A DNA stretch of 64,000 nt, from assembly GCF_964355755.1 (NCBI RefSeq), contig NC_092673.1:437001-501000 (forward strand). The letters are read 5' to 3'. Shown in pieces: positions 26,101-39,100 of the stretch (its first letter is position 1; each line of letters starts with the position of its first letter). A program made the position numbers and the translations under genes. The notes below the pieces were generated by a model that ran no database searches, was not told the DNA's origin, and saw only the letters and a list, made by a program, of their open reading frames with translations. The DNA comes from Antedon mediterranea (taxonomy: Eukaryota; Echinodermata; Crinoidea; Comatulida; Antedonidae).

Positions 26101-29100
26101 TTCTTTCGTAATTCTATCTACTACTATCCATTATGTTATTCAAAAGTTTGTAAATCTAAAGCTCTGTCTACATTATCAAACTAGTTTGACAAAAAAGTAT
26201 GATGTGCCAAAATATGGTGGTGATATGCCTAAATATGGTAGTGATATGACATCATCATGTCAATATATGGGCACATCACATTTTTTTGTCATATAAAGTT
26301 TGATAGTGTGGACAGAACTTAACACTAAAAAAAAAAAAAAAGAAGCAAGAATGCAGTTGTTTTGGGAGTTGTTCCAATAATATAAGCTTACATTTAAGTT
26401 GTCTGCAAGTTAGTTATTCTTGTTAAAATTGACGGAAATCACAATATTTATTAATCCGGCTAAAAGCGAAAATAGGTTGTCAGCTGTATTTTCTGCTGTA
26501 TAATCACAGCACCTAGCTTATCATTCTACTAGCAGGTCTATACACTCAATAATAGTTTGTCAGCATAATTTATTTCAAAATTAACAATCATTGTATGAAT
26601 TGCAAAATAAATTGTAATTTTTGGAGAACATTTTTTTTTACATCAATGTAAACAAGCAATCATTTTTTTCCATTAGTAAATTGTAATAAATCTTGTTATG
26701 TTATCAAAGTTAGTACAGAAAGTTAAAAAGATAGAATCAGAATTGAACATTCAACAGGATTAGGAGGCAAGGGCCACAACTTGATAAGTTGGCATAAAAG
26801 AAAATGTGTGCATTTAATTTTTAATGTATATTTTTATAATTATTTGAAAGAAATGAGAGAAACGCTCCTACCCTCCTCAGGTTAAAAATATAGTTTTTGA
26901 AATGACAAATTCTAAACCAAGAAAAAGTAACAAATTCAAGCATTTCATTCACCATATAAAATAATTATTTTCATTTAGAATTTAGAGATTAAAGATCATT
27001 GGTAATTAGCCTGGTTATTGCCAGTATGTGGGATGCTTTGGGATTTCATTTTAGTAACATGGAAATCCTATCTCATAAATTATATATTTATGGCGTCAAC
27101 TTTTTCAAATTATTTCATATTGAAAGATTAACTACTTTCATAATGTTTGTATAATGTGAGAGGTTGTGTAAATTAAATAATGATTTAAAACTTTAGTAGC
27201 ATGCATACCGAAGGCTACGGTATTCATAGTCAGATAATGGATTTATTAATAATTCAATTCAATTCAACTTTATTTCAGACAAACTGTCCATATGAAACAT
27301 ATACATACACTAAAAAAGAGAAAGAAATCCAAAGCATTATGTGGAGGGAGGACCAATAATTATTTGTTGACATACAGTGCCTCTCTCCACTTAAATATAT
27401 ATTTTACTATATACCACATACAGTGCCTCTCTCCACTTAAATATACATTTTACTACGTATATACCAAGAATTACGATGTAGTGTCAGCAAGAAAATACAA
27501 CTTGTATCTTATGAAGTTTGTCAAGCGCATTTTAGAATCACACTTTCAACTGACTATTCAGTTACTGTTTCCTTGTTTACTTTGTCAAAATGTATCTCCT
27601 TTAAAATCTAAAAAATAATACTCAAGGATACTTAAATGTGATCCTCCAAATCTATCGCAAATTAAATATTAGATCAAGTTTGTTTAAATAAGTTAAAGTT
27701 TTCAAACTTGGTGACACAAGCTTTACAAATATTATCCCCGAATTTCCTCTTTACCCCAAAATTTACTTTCACTCCATTCAGATTCACTCTTCTTCACTCT
27801 AAAATTGTTAAAATTATTCATAAATTCACCATAAACCCCATTTCAATTTCCAATAATATTTCACTTTTATCCTAAATAGCACTTTTAACCCCGCATTTCA
27901 TTTTAATCCAGAATTCCCCTATAATGTCCAAAGATGTCTCAAATGTAGGACCTCCCGCTGGTTTTGTTAAAAACCTGACTTGACAGGCAAGTTTCTGATC
28001 TGTCCAAAAAATGATAACCCCCCGGGCTTAGTTGATGGCCTCATTTGAATTTAAATTGTCAATATATTGCACCATTTTAAGAGAAAGCTCTATGATATGG
28101 CAATTTGAGTTTAATATACATAAAGGTATCCAACTTACCCAATTTTAATACAGTATATCTATAAAAAAACAAACAGCAAAATCAAGCATTTTAACTCAGA
28201 ATCCGCAACCATTTTCCAAGAGTCAAAAACGTGTTTATTTATTGTTTTATATTCAGAAGAAATCTTTCTGTCTTGTGTTCATTATTCTATTAAAATTTAA
28301 TTTGGTATTACATTTTAGGCCTCCTATAAGCAAAGGACAATGTAATTGGAAATATGCTGATGAAACTGGGTTAAGTCCTAGAATGTACAAGCAACATGCT
28401 CAAAGAACAGATGCTACATTACCCCAATTTAAAGCCCCATTCCCTACGTTTTTTAGATCTAATTTAAGATCACAAACTATATTTAATGTAAAAATAATAC
28501 TATATGGTCCTATTGCGATAACTTTTTTCGTCTTTAAACGGTTAAAAATGTGAAAAATAAATCGATTTTAATAATTATAGCGGCCCGCTATAAATCCCAA
28601 AATGCATTGCGCGCGGATTGATATTTTTGTTTTTCACCTGTAATTCGCCCACTTTTCGATCGATCGTGAAGCCAAAACAAATGGAAGACTCCTAACTTTT
28701 CAGCGAAAATACCGGGTTTTCCCCAATTTTTATCAACGGAGTCTGGCAAAAATAGAAAGACAATTAATGCAGCAACTATACAACATCAGGCTAGGTATAT
28801 AGCTAGCGTACGATGTTCGTACGTTACCAATGTTTACCAGCTAGGCCTACAAAACTAAGCCTAGCTAGGCTAGGCCTGAGACCGTCCACGAGAGGTCGAT
28901 CGCCGCGAGCTACTTAGGTAGTGCATTGTTTCTCACTTTTTATCATAATTTACCATAAAACGTACATTTAAGACAAGGAATGACATGGTTTAATGTTTTT
29001 AAAGTGATATATATGTATTATTTTCCAAAAAACGTCCAAAATTGCAGGGAAGGGGTCTTTAAGGTTAATATTGTAGTCAATGACTTGTTGTATGTTGCTT

Positions 29101-32100
29101 CACATTTTGCAGATTTGTGATTTTTGAAGAAGATACTTAATTATTTAATTTAGTAACTGTCACCTGGATTAAGTAATCAAGATAAGCAATTGCTTAATGG
29201 CATAAATGTTTTATCATTTATTTGAGTATGTATGTAAATTTACATATAACACCCAGGAATTGATAATAATGATAGGATACACACATTAAACAAATATGGA
29301 AAATATATTGTGAATAAATTTTCAACAAAACAATATATAAAATACATTTTTGGTCATCTCGGAAATTAATGACGGGTGCTACAATAATAGAATCATTCTA
29401 AAGGCCTACTGTACATCACGTTTATTGAAGTATGGTGTGCAAATGTTGTCAAATAACTGAGCCTGTTTGATCAATGATGTGCTAAATCCCATTGGGAAGG
29501 AGGTATTATGAGTCAATAAGCCGTTTCCCAATTTAGTCAGATGTATCTGTTAATATTCCGTGTCAGTTCAGACATTCCATGAAAAATGTTCACTACTGAT
29601 AAAACAATTCTTATATTCATTTATTACATTATCGTGCCATAGGGGATTCCCGCGAGATGATTTCAACATGGCCATGCCATTACAATATTTAGTCTCTATA
29701 GCGTAGCAAAGTACAAATTGCGATAGTATCTATGAGTGATTCATATAAATGGGGGACTGGGATCTCTTGGTGACTGCCTAATTCAATTCTTTTAAATGTC
29801 AACAATAGGCACGAATCAAAGTATATTTAAATTAACAACACCGAATAGATTAACAAATAGATCAATTACTAAAGTGTAAATAATCATCATTTTATAATAA
29901 TCCATTTCTGTATAGTAACTAAAAAAAATTATTATAAACTTTCAGTGTAACTTTAAATTTGTTAGGGAGTATAACATTTTCAATATTACTTTTTCTAATA
30001 ACAAGTAACATTTTAAATTTATAAAGAGATATTAACAGATCCAGGTAGCAGAAACGTAATTTTGCCTGTTAGTAATAAACTACCGTACCAAGCATTTTCA
30101 ACCAGAATCGTCACTGATGTCTGCACAATGTCGTACTGTTAGCAGCCCGTCACACCAGGAAAACCAATGTTACGCTACGCTTACAGCACCGTCCCCTGGG
30201 CTTGGCGCCGCAATTTAAAACCTCTCTCTAGCGTGTAACTTCACAATGCAGGCACTCTTTCCTAGATTGTTGTTACTTGTTCTACTTTCTCTTTCGATTG
30301 AATACAATGTCGTTTTATTGATCCAATAGCATATTCTTTTGACAGATCCCTAAAGCTTTGTAATACTCCACCCTAAATCCCGTTGGAATGAGCACCATTC
30401 ATTGAAATCATTTATTAACTGGGTGAAACATCTTTATTTAATATTGTTTGTTGTTTTCAACATGAGATTCATATTTTCGTATTGCTTTGATTCTTATCGA
30501 CACCGACCTTACTTTAATGTCAGGTAAACTTTTCTCTACATATTTATAAAAAATAATATATAAAAAGTAAATCGAAGGAAATCTTCAATCATTAATAAAG
30601 TCATAAACCAACATAACCAAACACTACCAATCAAACCGACCATACAAAAACTACCAGTCAACCAGACTACCCATCGAGCAACCAACCAAACTACAGTACC
30701 ACACAAAAATCAACCAACTAGACTACCAACCGAGTAAACTACCAAACGAAATCTCAAACTAACCAATCAATCAAAATATAAGACAACCAACCAAACTATC
30801 AACAAACCAAAAAACAAATATTCAATAAATCTATAATAATCAATAAACAATATTACTATCAATTGAAACAATAGAACACTTAAACTCAGCTGTCTCAATT
30901 TATCCACAACAAACTAGGTATGATTCACTTTCATTTTCAATCAAGATGCGAAACAAAGAAAAGACATTCTTTCCCCAAGACATTGATGTTTTTTCAACAA
31001 TATGTGTCTTAATGTATCTAGAAACACATTTGGAAGTTAGGCATACATGTGACCTTAGATAGAACTGTCTCGTCTGATAGTTGAGATGTATACCGCGATG
31101 CATGAACGCCAACAAAATGTATGTAATGTGTATGGTTGTACTTGTTAAGCAAGAAACATTGATTTGTCAAATCAGATTTCCAAACAAAGGTTGTTTAGAA
31201 ACCTTCACTCCACCATTCTCAAATGCCTGATGTACCTGTACAGGACTATTGACTAAAGTACCATAGATGTCAGTAGCTCATTACTCTTCTTCTGTCTATC
31301 TCTGTTCTCCATCAAGTTCTTTTGATAGTGTTATATCTTCCTTTGTTTTCTCCATCTAAAGCTCTGTCTACACTATCAAACAAATTTGATAAAAAAGTGT
31401 GATGTGTCCAAATATGGTGGTAATATGACATCATCTTGTCCATATATGGGCACATCACATTTTTGATATAAATTTTGATAGTGTAGACAGAGCTTTAATC
31501 AAATTGTTTGCAATAAACATGGATAAACAATATTATATAAAATATTTTAAAACTTACTTCCTACATCTTCCAAAATTATTAGCTGCATTGTAGGCATAAC
31601 AACCATTCATACTGTTGGCGTCTTGCCAAGAAATAAGTCCCAGGTATTTCTGGTCGTTGTGATTGCACACGCTCCAACCTTGAGCGCACAATACTTTGCC
31701 GTGTTTCACGTGTCCTTTCCATGCTCCGTGGCACGCAACGATCCCCGGTACCTGGTGTAGGCCTTCTATTGAATTATCATGACATCCCATTTCTTCTTCT
31801 GGAACTGTGGAAAAACAAACAAAACAATAATTAAACATTCATTTTTTTTTTATTTATTCAATTTCTGCCATATTCAATACAAAGATAAAGACAAAACGAA
31901 AAATATAAAAGGCAAGGCAAAGGCAAACACCTACATATAATAAATATGAAGGGCTGTTGTTGCCTGAAAGCTCTGCTAATTTTTCTGGCCGTTTTAACTT
32001 TATCGTTTTGATTGAAATAGCTTTTTGCTTATTTAATTTTGTATCTTTATTGAGATCCAGCCACTGATATCCAGAGCATTGTCATTGTTTCAGTAATTTG

Positions 32101-33149
32101 CCTTTGTATTTATATATAAAATAAATAAAAATATAAGAAAATTGCTACATTATCTAAATTAAACTTTTTGTTATCCATGGTTCTGCAGGTTATTCCCCAA
32201 AGGACTTTAAAAAAAGATGTTTCTAATAATGACTATAGGATGTAATACGTACAAAACCATATCTGGAAAATGTAAATGCATGGAGATGCCAAATTTCTAT
32301 TTTCACTTTAGCATATCTCGTGAACACCAACCCACAGCAATTAAATGACACTAGACATATTACATTAGTAATGTCTTTAGAATTATTTTTAGGCCATTCT
32401 AATTACGTTTAAGTTGTTCATAAAGATGTTATATTCAGTCTATTCGATAAAGTAATCCTGGTAAAATCTTGTAGATTAAATAAATTTATAGATTTATAAT
32501 AAACATTATCAGTAAATTGTAGTTTAGTCCCCAATAGTAGTTATTTTGCTATTTCTTTTAACACTATCTATTTAAAGAAAATTCTATTTAAAATCTCAAA
32601 TAAAAAAAGTGTCTTGTTAAGTTTTAACACAGCGTAACGTCTTTTCACAGTTTGTATTTTAATATCGTCCGTCAGTCATCGCACTTGTACGACAAAATGT
32701 GCACCGACGATGTCATCCTTAATTTCCTGTCAACTAGGTACAGAGCTTAGCAAACCTTGTCAGCATAGAGCACCTCTGCTAACTGTTTGTTCCCGGTATT
32801 AAGACGTTTGAACACTACCGCTCTGTGCCTGGTCGGTGTGTATAAACACTGTCGCTGTTCATTAACTTATCAATTAAAGCAGCTAAATTGTTTTCACTCC
32901 CATTAACGGTACAAAACTCTGCGGCAGATTTCAATGAATTTCTCTTTTTTTTTGCCCAAACAGTTCAATGCCCTGAACAGTTCAGGACATTTGTCCAATG
33001 CATAGCAGCAGTAGATACCAGCTTTACATTTAGTTTATAAAAGATGATATAGAAGCCTGAAGGAAAAGATTAAGACTATTCTAAACCATCCATAGCCCTA
33101 TACATCAATACACTAAGTAATTGTATTAATGAACCAAACTTCTGTACTC

Positions 33150-33188
<39 letters not shown>

Positions 33189-36100
33189 CCAATTTAGTTA
33201 TAACTAAAACAAATTGATATAGTATACCAATATAAAGTTTCCACGTGTAATGCTTGTAAAATTCTAATTTAGCTAACATTCATGCAGTGCATTTTTTGCA
33301 GAGGAAAATAAAATAAAAACTAGAATTTAATTTGTTACTTTAACGAATTATAGGTGATCATTTTCATAATTTTACTGACTTTGTAAAGTGGAGCTCCACT
33401 CAGAAAATTTCTATTTTCCATACATTTCAAGCAGTGCATTCTTTGTAGAGGAAAGTATAATAAAAATAGTATACAGCATGGTGTTTGCAACCATCACCAC
33501 TGGTGTTTGCAACCATCACCACTGGTGTTTGCAACCATCACCACTGGTGTTTGCAACCATCACCACTGGTGTTTGCAACCATCACCACTGGTGTTTGCAA
33601 CCATCACCACTGGTGTTTGCAACCATCACCACTGGTGCAATAATACAAGCAATGTGCAGATATAGCCTTTACCACCAGTATAACCCAGAAAAAAAACTTA
33701 GCCACTAGTTTCCAAGATACACGGCTACTTTAGTGAAGTATTCAGTCAATATTGTGATGGTAGTGTTTGTCACAATTTGACTTAAATCTACATCTTTTTG
33801 ACAATTTAATTACGCCATATACATTACCTTCAATACTAATGACAATTTTAGATGATTTTATCTCGGTTATTTGTGAGTCTGAAAGTTGTGAAAAACACAT
33901 GCACTGTTTTAAGGGTTCTTTTAAAATTGAAAGATATCCATTAAAACAATGTCATTCCTGAAAAACAACTGAATCTAGTTCCTAAATGGTTTTGAACAAT
34001 AAATTAGTCTTTTCATAAGAAATGTGTCGATCAATGTTTTAAAGTCACTGCTAATCAAATACTATCTGTAGGATGGAAAAACTGTAAAGTATGACCATGA
34101 TCCTATACAATTAGTCATAGGTCTATGGTATGATAAGTATAATAATATACTCAGTACAGTATAGGCAGGCAAGAGTGACTTCTCACTGGTATTAGGAAAG
34201 ACAGTAATACAGTACTAAACAATCTGTAGTTTCTTTGTTTAATGAAATGGAATTAATTGTGTTTAATAAATCTTTTTTTCTTCAAACAGAAATGTCTTAT
34301 TTTTTAGCAAATTTTACTGTAGATCCTCATCTACAATAATGCTGTGATTCCTTTCACTGCAATATTTTCTAATTAATTTTTAAGTGTTCTACGCTTCGTT
34401 CAAGGTCCACGTCATTTCTCAGCAGGTAGGAACACTATCGCAACTGCAGGGTGCGGTGAACGACAGACCCTTCAATAAGTTAATGAGATCTGGTTGGATG
34501 TGACATAAGATAACACGTGGACAGGTGGCTGAATAATACGCTAACTGGACCTTAATAACTTACGGTTCTTTTAACCCTTAAAGTGTAAACTGAGTACTGG
34601 ACAATTTGGCATTCCATATTATCAACAAACTGAATAAACACTGAGAAAATTTTAAGGATGTATTTCCCAACTACAAATTATTCAGTAAAAATAACATTAG
34701 TACAGATGTCAGTTAAATTGCATACCATTTTTTACGACTGTGATGAATGTATCTTTACGATCAAAGCCTGATAAATTGTCAGCAACACAGGAATACGCCC
34801 CAGTATCTTGTTCCTCAACTCTTGATAGTGTAAGAGCACCTACAAAGATGATAAATAAGTATATATACAGGTTTGTTATAAGATGCTTATACCCCCTATT
34901 AAAGGGAGACCTTCAGGACTAAACAAAGTAACTTCCGTTATAGAGGTGTCATCTGAATAGGTTGAATCATTTGTTTTATGTGTCCCCTTAATAGGAGTTG
35001 GCCGTATTGCTCCTCATTCGATTCATAAGGAATTTCCCCTTAATATGGGTGTCACATTCATATGGATGTCCCCTGAATAGGGGTGTCCCAAAGAAAGACG
35101 TAGTTTTGTTATACCTTTATCTAACACTAATCGCGTGTCTTTCTTGTGGATAATTTTTCCATCACGGAACCATCTGAGGTTCGGTTCTGGAAGTCCAGAT
35201 GCATGGCATGTCAATGTCAAATTGAATCCTGACAATATCTTCATTTCTGGTGGTAGAACTGTTTCAATTTCTGGTTGTTGTTCTGAAGGAGAAAATTAAA
35301 AATTACATGTCACAAATAATACAATTTTAAAGTAATAAATCATAACTCTATTCTGACATAAAAAAACCACAAAGACTAAGAAAGGAAAAGCGAAACAAAA
35401 GTGCTGTACTAGATCTACGGTATGTTTAATTGTAAAAACAATAGAACATCAAATTGTAAAGTGTCTAATCCATGTTGAAATCTCTCTAATCAGAGACTTC
35501 ATAAATAATTGATGAATTATACCAAATACAGATGTTGTACAGGCAACAGCTAATAAAATGAGCACTAACATTTTTTTATTTTCTCAACACATAAATGCTC
35601 CATTTTTTTCTGCTATGGATATAAAAAGATGAATGAATGAATAATAGAAATATAGTAGCTACTGTAGGCCTACTAGATAGCCATTTGCTAAATGTCATGA
35701 TCCACAGGTGAAGATTCATCTCCTTTGAGGAATAAAACACAAAAACCTTTTTCTATGATTCATCTCTCATCTGGGTTTTGATTAATTTTGTACCGACGTC
35801 GTCCTCCCATGTTTACTTAAAAGCCTTTCTAAGCACTTGCTTACAGTACATGACGCACCTGTTACCAGACGGGAAAAGCTACGTCCCATCAAACCGAGTT
35901 TACAGAAACTAAGGAAGCTCAAGAAATATCTCCACCTGTTAGGATCATTCTCACTTATACGAATATCTTCACTGATGACAATGATTATAATTGAAATATT
36001 GAGCAGGTAAAGAGCTAGGCCCAGATAGTATGTACACCTGTGGTATCTAAGGATTTTCCCTGGTGAGAAATCAGCTTGTTCTCTTTTCATACCGTAGAGA

Positions 36101-39100
36101 TATAGGTCTCTTCCTCTTCTAAACAATTACCTGCCTAGCTTCTGTTATCTGTTCTAAAAATCTTTTTCATAGTGAAAAAAATCTAACATAGCACAATAAT
36201 TCAATCACTTTTATTAGAAAAACTTTTCCTTTAATATTCAATATGTTTAGACTACTGATTTTAAAAGGAACAGGTTTAAAATCAAATTCTAATTTTATAC
36301 CTCCATGGGTTGATTGCTTGTTTTCTTAAAATAGATTTTATTTTTAAACCATAAAAAAAGTTCTTTTAAATGTTGTAAATGTGCTAATTGAATTAAAAAA
36401 GTTTCCTAAGAATAGAAGTTTAGTTACAACTCTTTTCTGAAGATAGTAAAGGTTATATTTGCAGTTTGTGAATCCAATGAGATTCTAACGGATGTTTTGA
36501 TGCCCGACGCGACAGCTTTGGGGTCTCACAAGTACAACAATTGGATAGCAGATGGTTTAATTTAAAACGAAAAAGTAAACTATAGAAAACATGGCTCGTG
36601 ATACTTGTAATTAAAACAGTGACACCAAAATAAATTTAGAATTGATATCAATCAAGAAATGTTATTGCCGGCACTGAATTTTAAATATAGGGCTAATTAC
36701 AGCAGGAGATTTACAAACGCCTCAAAATATATTTGAATTATCATCAATCAACCTATTAAAAATTAGATTTAATATTCAGACATCTATTATAGTCCTAAGT
36801 TGTTACATCCAAATTTGGAAGTTTGGTGACTTAAGGCTTGGAGATCAGTGAGGAAGGAGGATATTGAAAATTACCATAGAGATAGTAATTAAAGTTAATT
36901 GACCTAATTAAATAATTTACATTCCTTTTATGAAAATGATGTACATTAAAGGTATTGAATATTGGTTGACGCAAGATTTCATGGTTGGCATATTTCGTCG
37001 CCTTGTTCATGATTTATGTTTAGCAGTACGTCAGAAAAGGCAGCAACAGTTTCTTGTCAACTGTGCTGTGTGGCAATTATTTGATTAATAGTTTAATAAC
37101 ATATACTGGGGCTATAAATTATGTAATATACTTTTTGAAATGGGATTTTGAAAATAATATGTCTATATAAAATGTTTCAATGACAACCATTTCGTTTAAT
37201 TTTCATGTCATTATTATTTTAAAAACACTGTAAAACACTAGTGAAGTACAGTTGTCATTATAACATATCACCTTCAATATAAACACATTTCATTTTCACT
37301 TTCTTGTTAAATTAAGGTGAAGGACAAATGCATAAGAACAAGATACTACAAGCAATTTACATAGAAATGAAACATCATTTCAAAATGTCAAAGTTCACAA
37401 CTTAAAATGAGACCAGGTGAATGGGGAATCCTATCATCAAAAGTAACATCTTAAAATGAGACCAGGTGAATTGGGAATCCTATCATCAAAAGTAAAATCT
37501 TAAATTGGGTTTTAAAAAACAAAATATTTTTACCAAACCAAAAGTGAAAGAAGCATAAAGTGATGGAAAGAAAAGAAAACACTAGGGAATGGGTGGGTGG
37601 GAGGGATGGGATGTTGGATGGGATGTGGCTAGGTGTGGGATGGGTGTGGGTGGGATGTGGGATGGGGTGGAGTATCTCGGTTTTTACAGTATAATCATTT
37701 AAATGTGTAAATCAACCTTGCGCCATCAAAGATTCACTCATAATACGACTCTAATCCAACCTTGCACCACTAATCACTAGGATCCACCCATAATACCACT
37801 TTAGTACCCCCTTCCTGTATTCCTGGTTTAAAGCTAATTATTGTTGAAGGTGAAAAATACAAGCTGAAATAGTCGCACCCGAGTCGCACCACTTTTTTCT
37901 CACACTGTCAAATTGATTTAAGTTGTCGTAAAAGCTGCACTTTTTTCTCAGTATAAATTTTAAGTTTGGAAATATGCAAATTTATTACCTTCCATATTAC
38001 AAATGACACTAGGAACCTTCAGCTAATAAAGCTATATTAAATCTGCATTATATCATTTTTCGGTTTTTTTTCTTGTATAAAATAAATTCCAGATTTTATC
38101 AATTTACCTCCTAAAAGTATAAGCCAAACTTTAAGTAACAATAAGTACATGGTGTACAACACGATGTACTAATTTGGTAATTTTCCAGAAATTTAAACAA
38201 TTTTATTATTTTACCTGGGGGAACGTGTTATTCAAAATCATCAATTTTTAAAGTTTACCTTTAGGTATGATGATGTAATCTTGATTAAAGATCAATTTTA
38301 TTATTTTGATTTAAGCCAAGAAGCCGAAATTGTAAGCTCTGGGGAAACGCCAGAGGTGGCTACCCAAGTACTGAGCCCTTGTCCTTGTCCACAGATCAGA
38401 ACCTTGATAGGGAATAAGTTTAAAGTAACTGCCTAGAGTAATTCAGAGATGTAGATCAAAGCAAATCTCTGGGGACCCAGGCTTACCTAATTTTGAATAA
38501 GAAAATTCCAGGATATGAATATTTTGCAGGTGATAAAACAAATTCCAATTTTCATATCAAAATAATGACAAAGATCCTGTTGCTTTCAGCCCCCAAGATA
38601 TACTTATTAAACTACTGTGATTACAATCAATATTTAGATTTAATAAACCAAATAACAAAAATAACCTCTACCATTCACCAACTTTTAATTAGAAATAAAT
38701 AAATTTTAGATTTACACTACATTCTTACAACCTTGTCAAAACACATTTTGATTATAAATCAAACACTATTCCAAATTGTCAGAAATTGTAAAGAGGTTAT
38801 TCTTTAACGATCAGGGCCGGAAGAATATTGTTACAGATCATTAATAAATTTTGTAACCTTGTTATGATTAAGTACGACAGTGTATGACTTTGTATGCAAT
38901 TTAAAATCACAATGAAAATGACAATGAAAACCGACATGTTTTACAATCAATTAACTAATAGATTACGTTATGGCATGCTTATTTCATAGAAAATAACATC
39001 ATTACTATGGTACTGTACATTGTAACATTTTGCAAATAATAAATTTTTAAAATGTCATGCACTGAACTAGACTTATACAGTACTTCCTACAGTAAATAGC

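Noticed and set aside
28242-28553. 103-residue plus-strand open frame
   Set aside because: Runs into the TTAA-flanked element and has no flanking splice signals; the middle part looks a little protein-like but matches nothing I know.
33388-33708. 106-residue open frame with repeated HHHWCLQPS-type units
   Set aside because: A reading through the 22-bp tandem repeat in intron 5, on the strand opposite to the gene.
35782-36126. 114-residue minus-strand open frame in intron 3
   Set aside because: Longer than most chance frames and locally richer in G+C, but no recognisable domain and in-phase splicing with the Ig exon is not needed, since exons 3 and 4 already join correctly. A transposon relic cannot be excluded.
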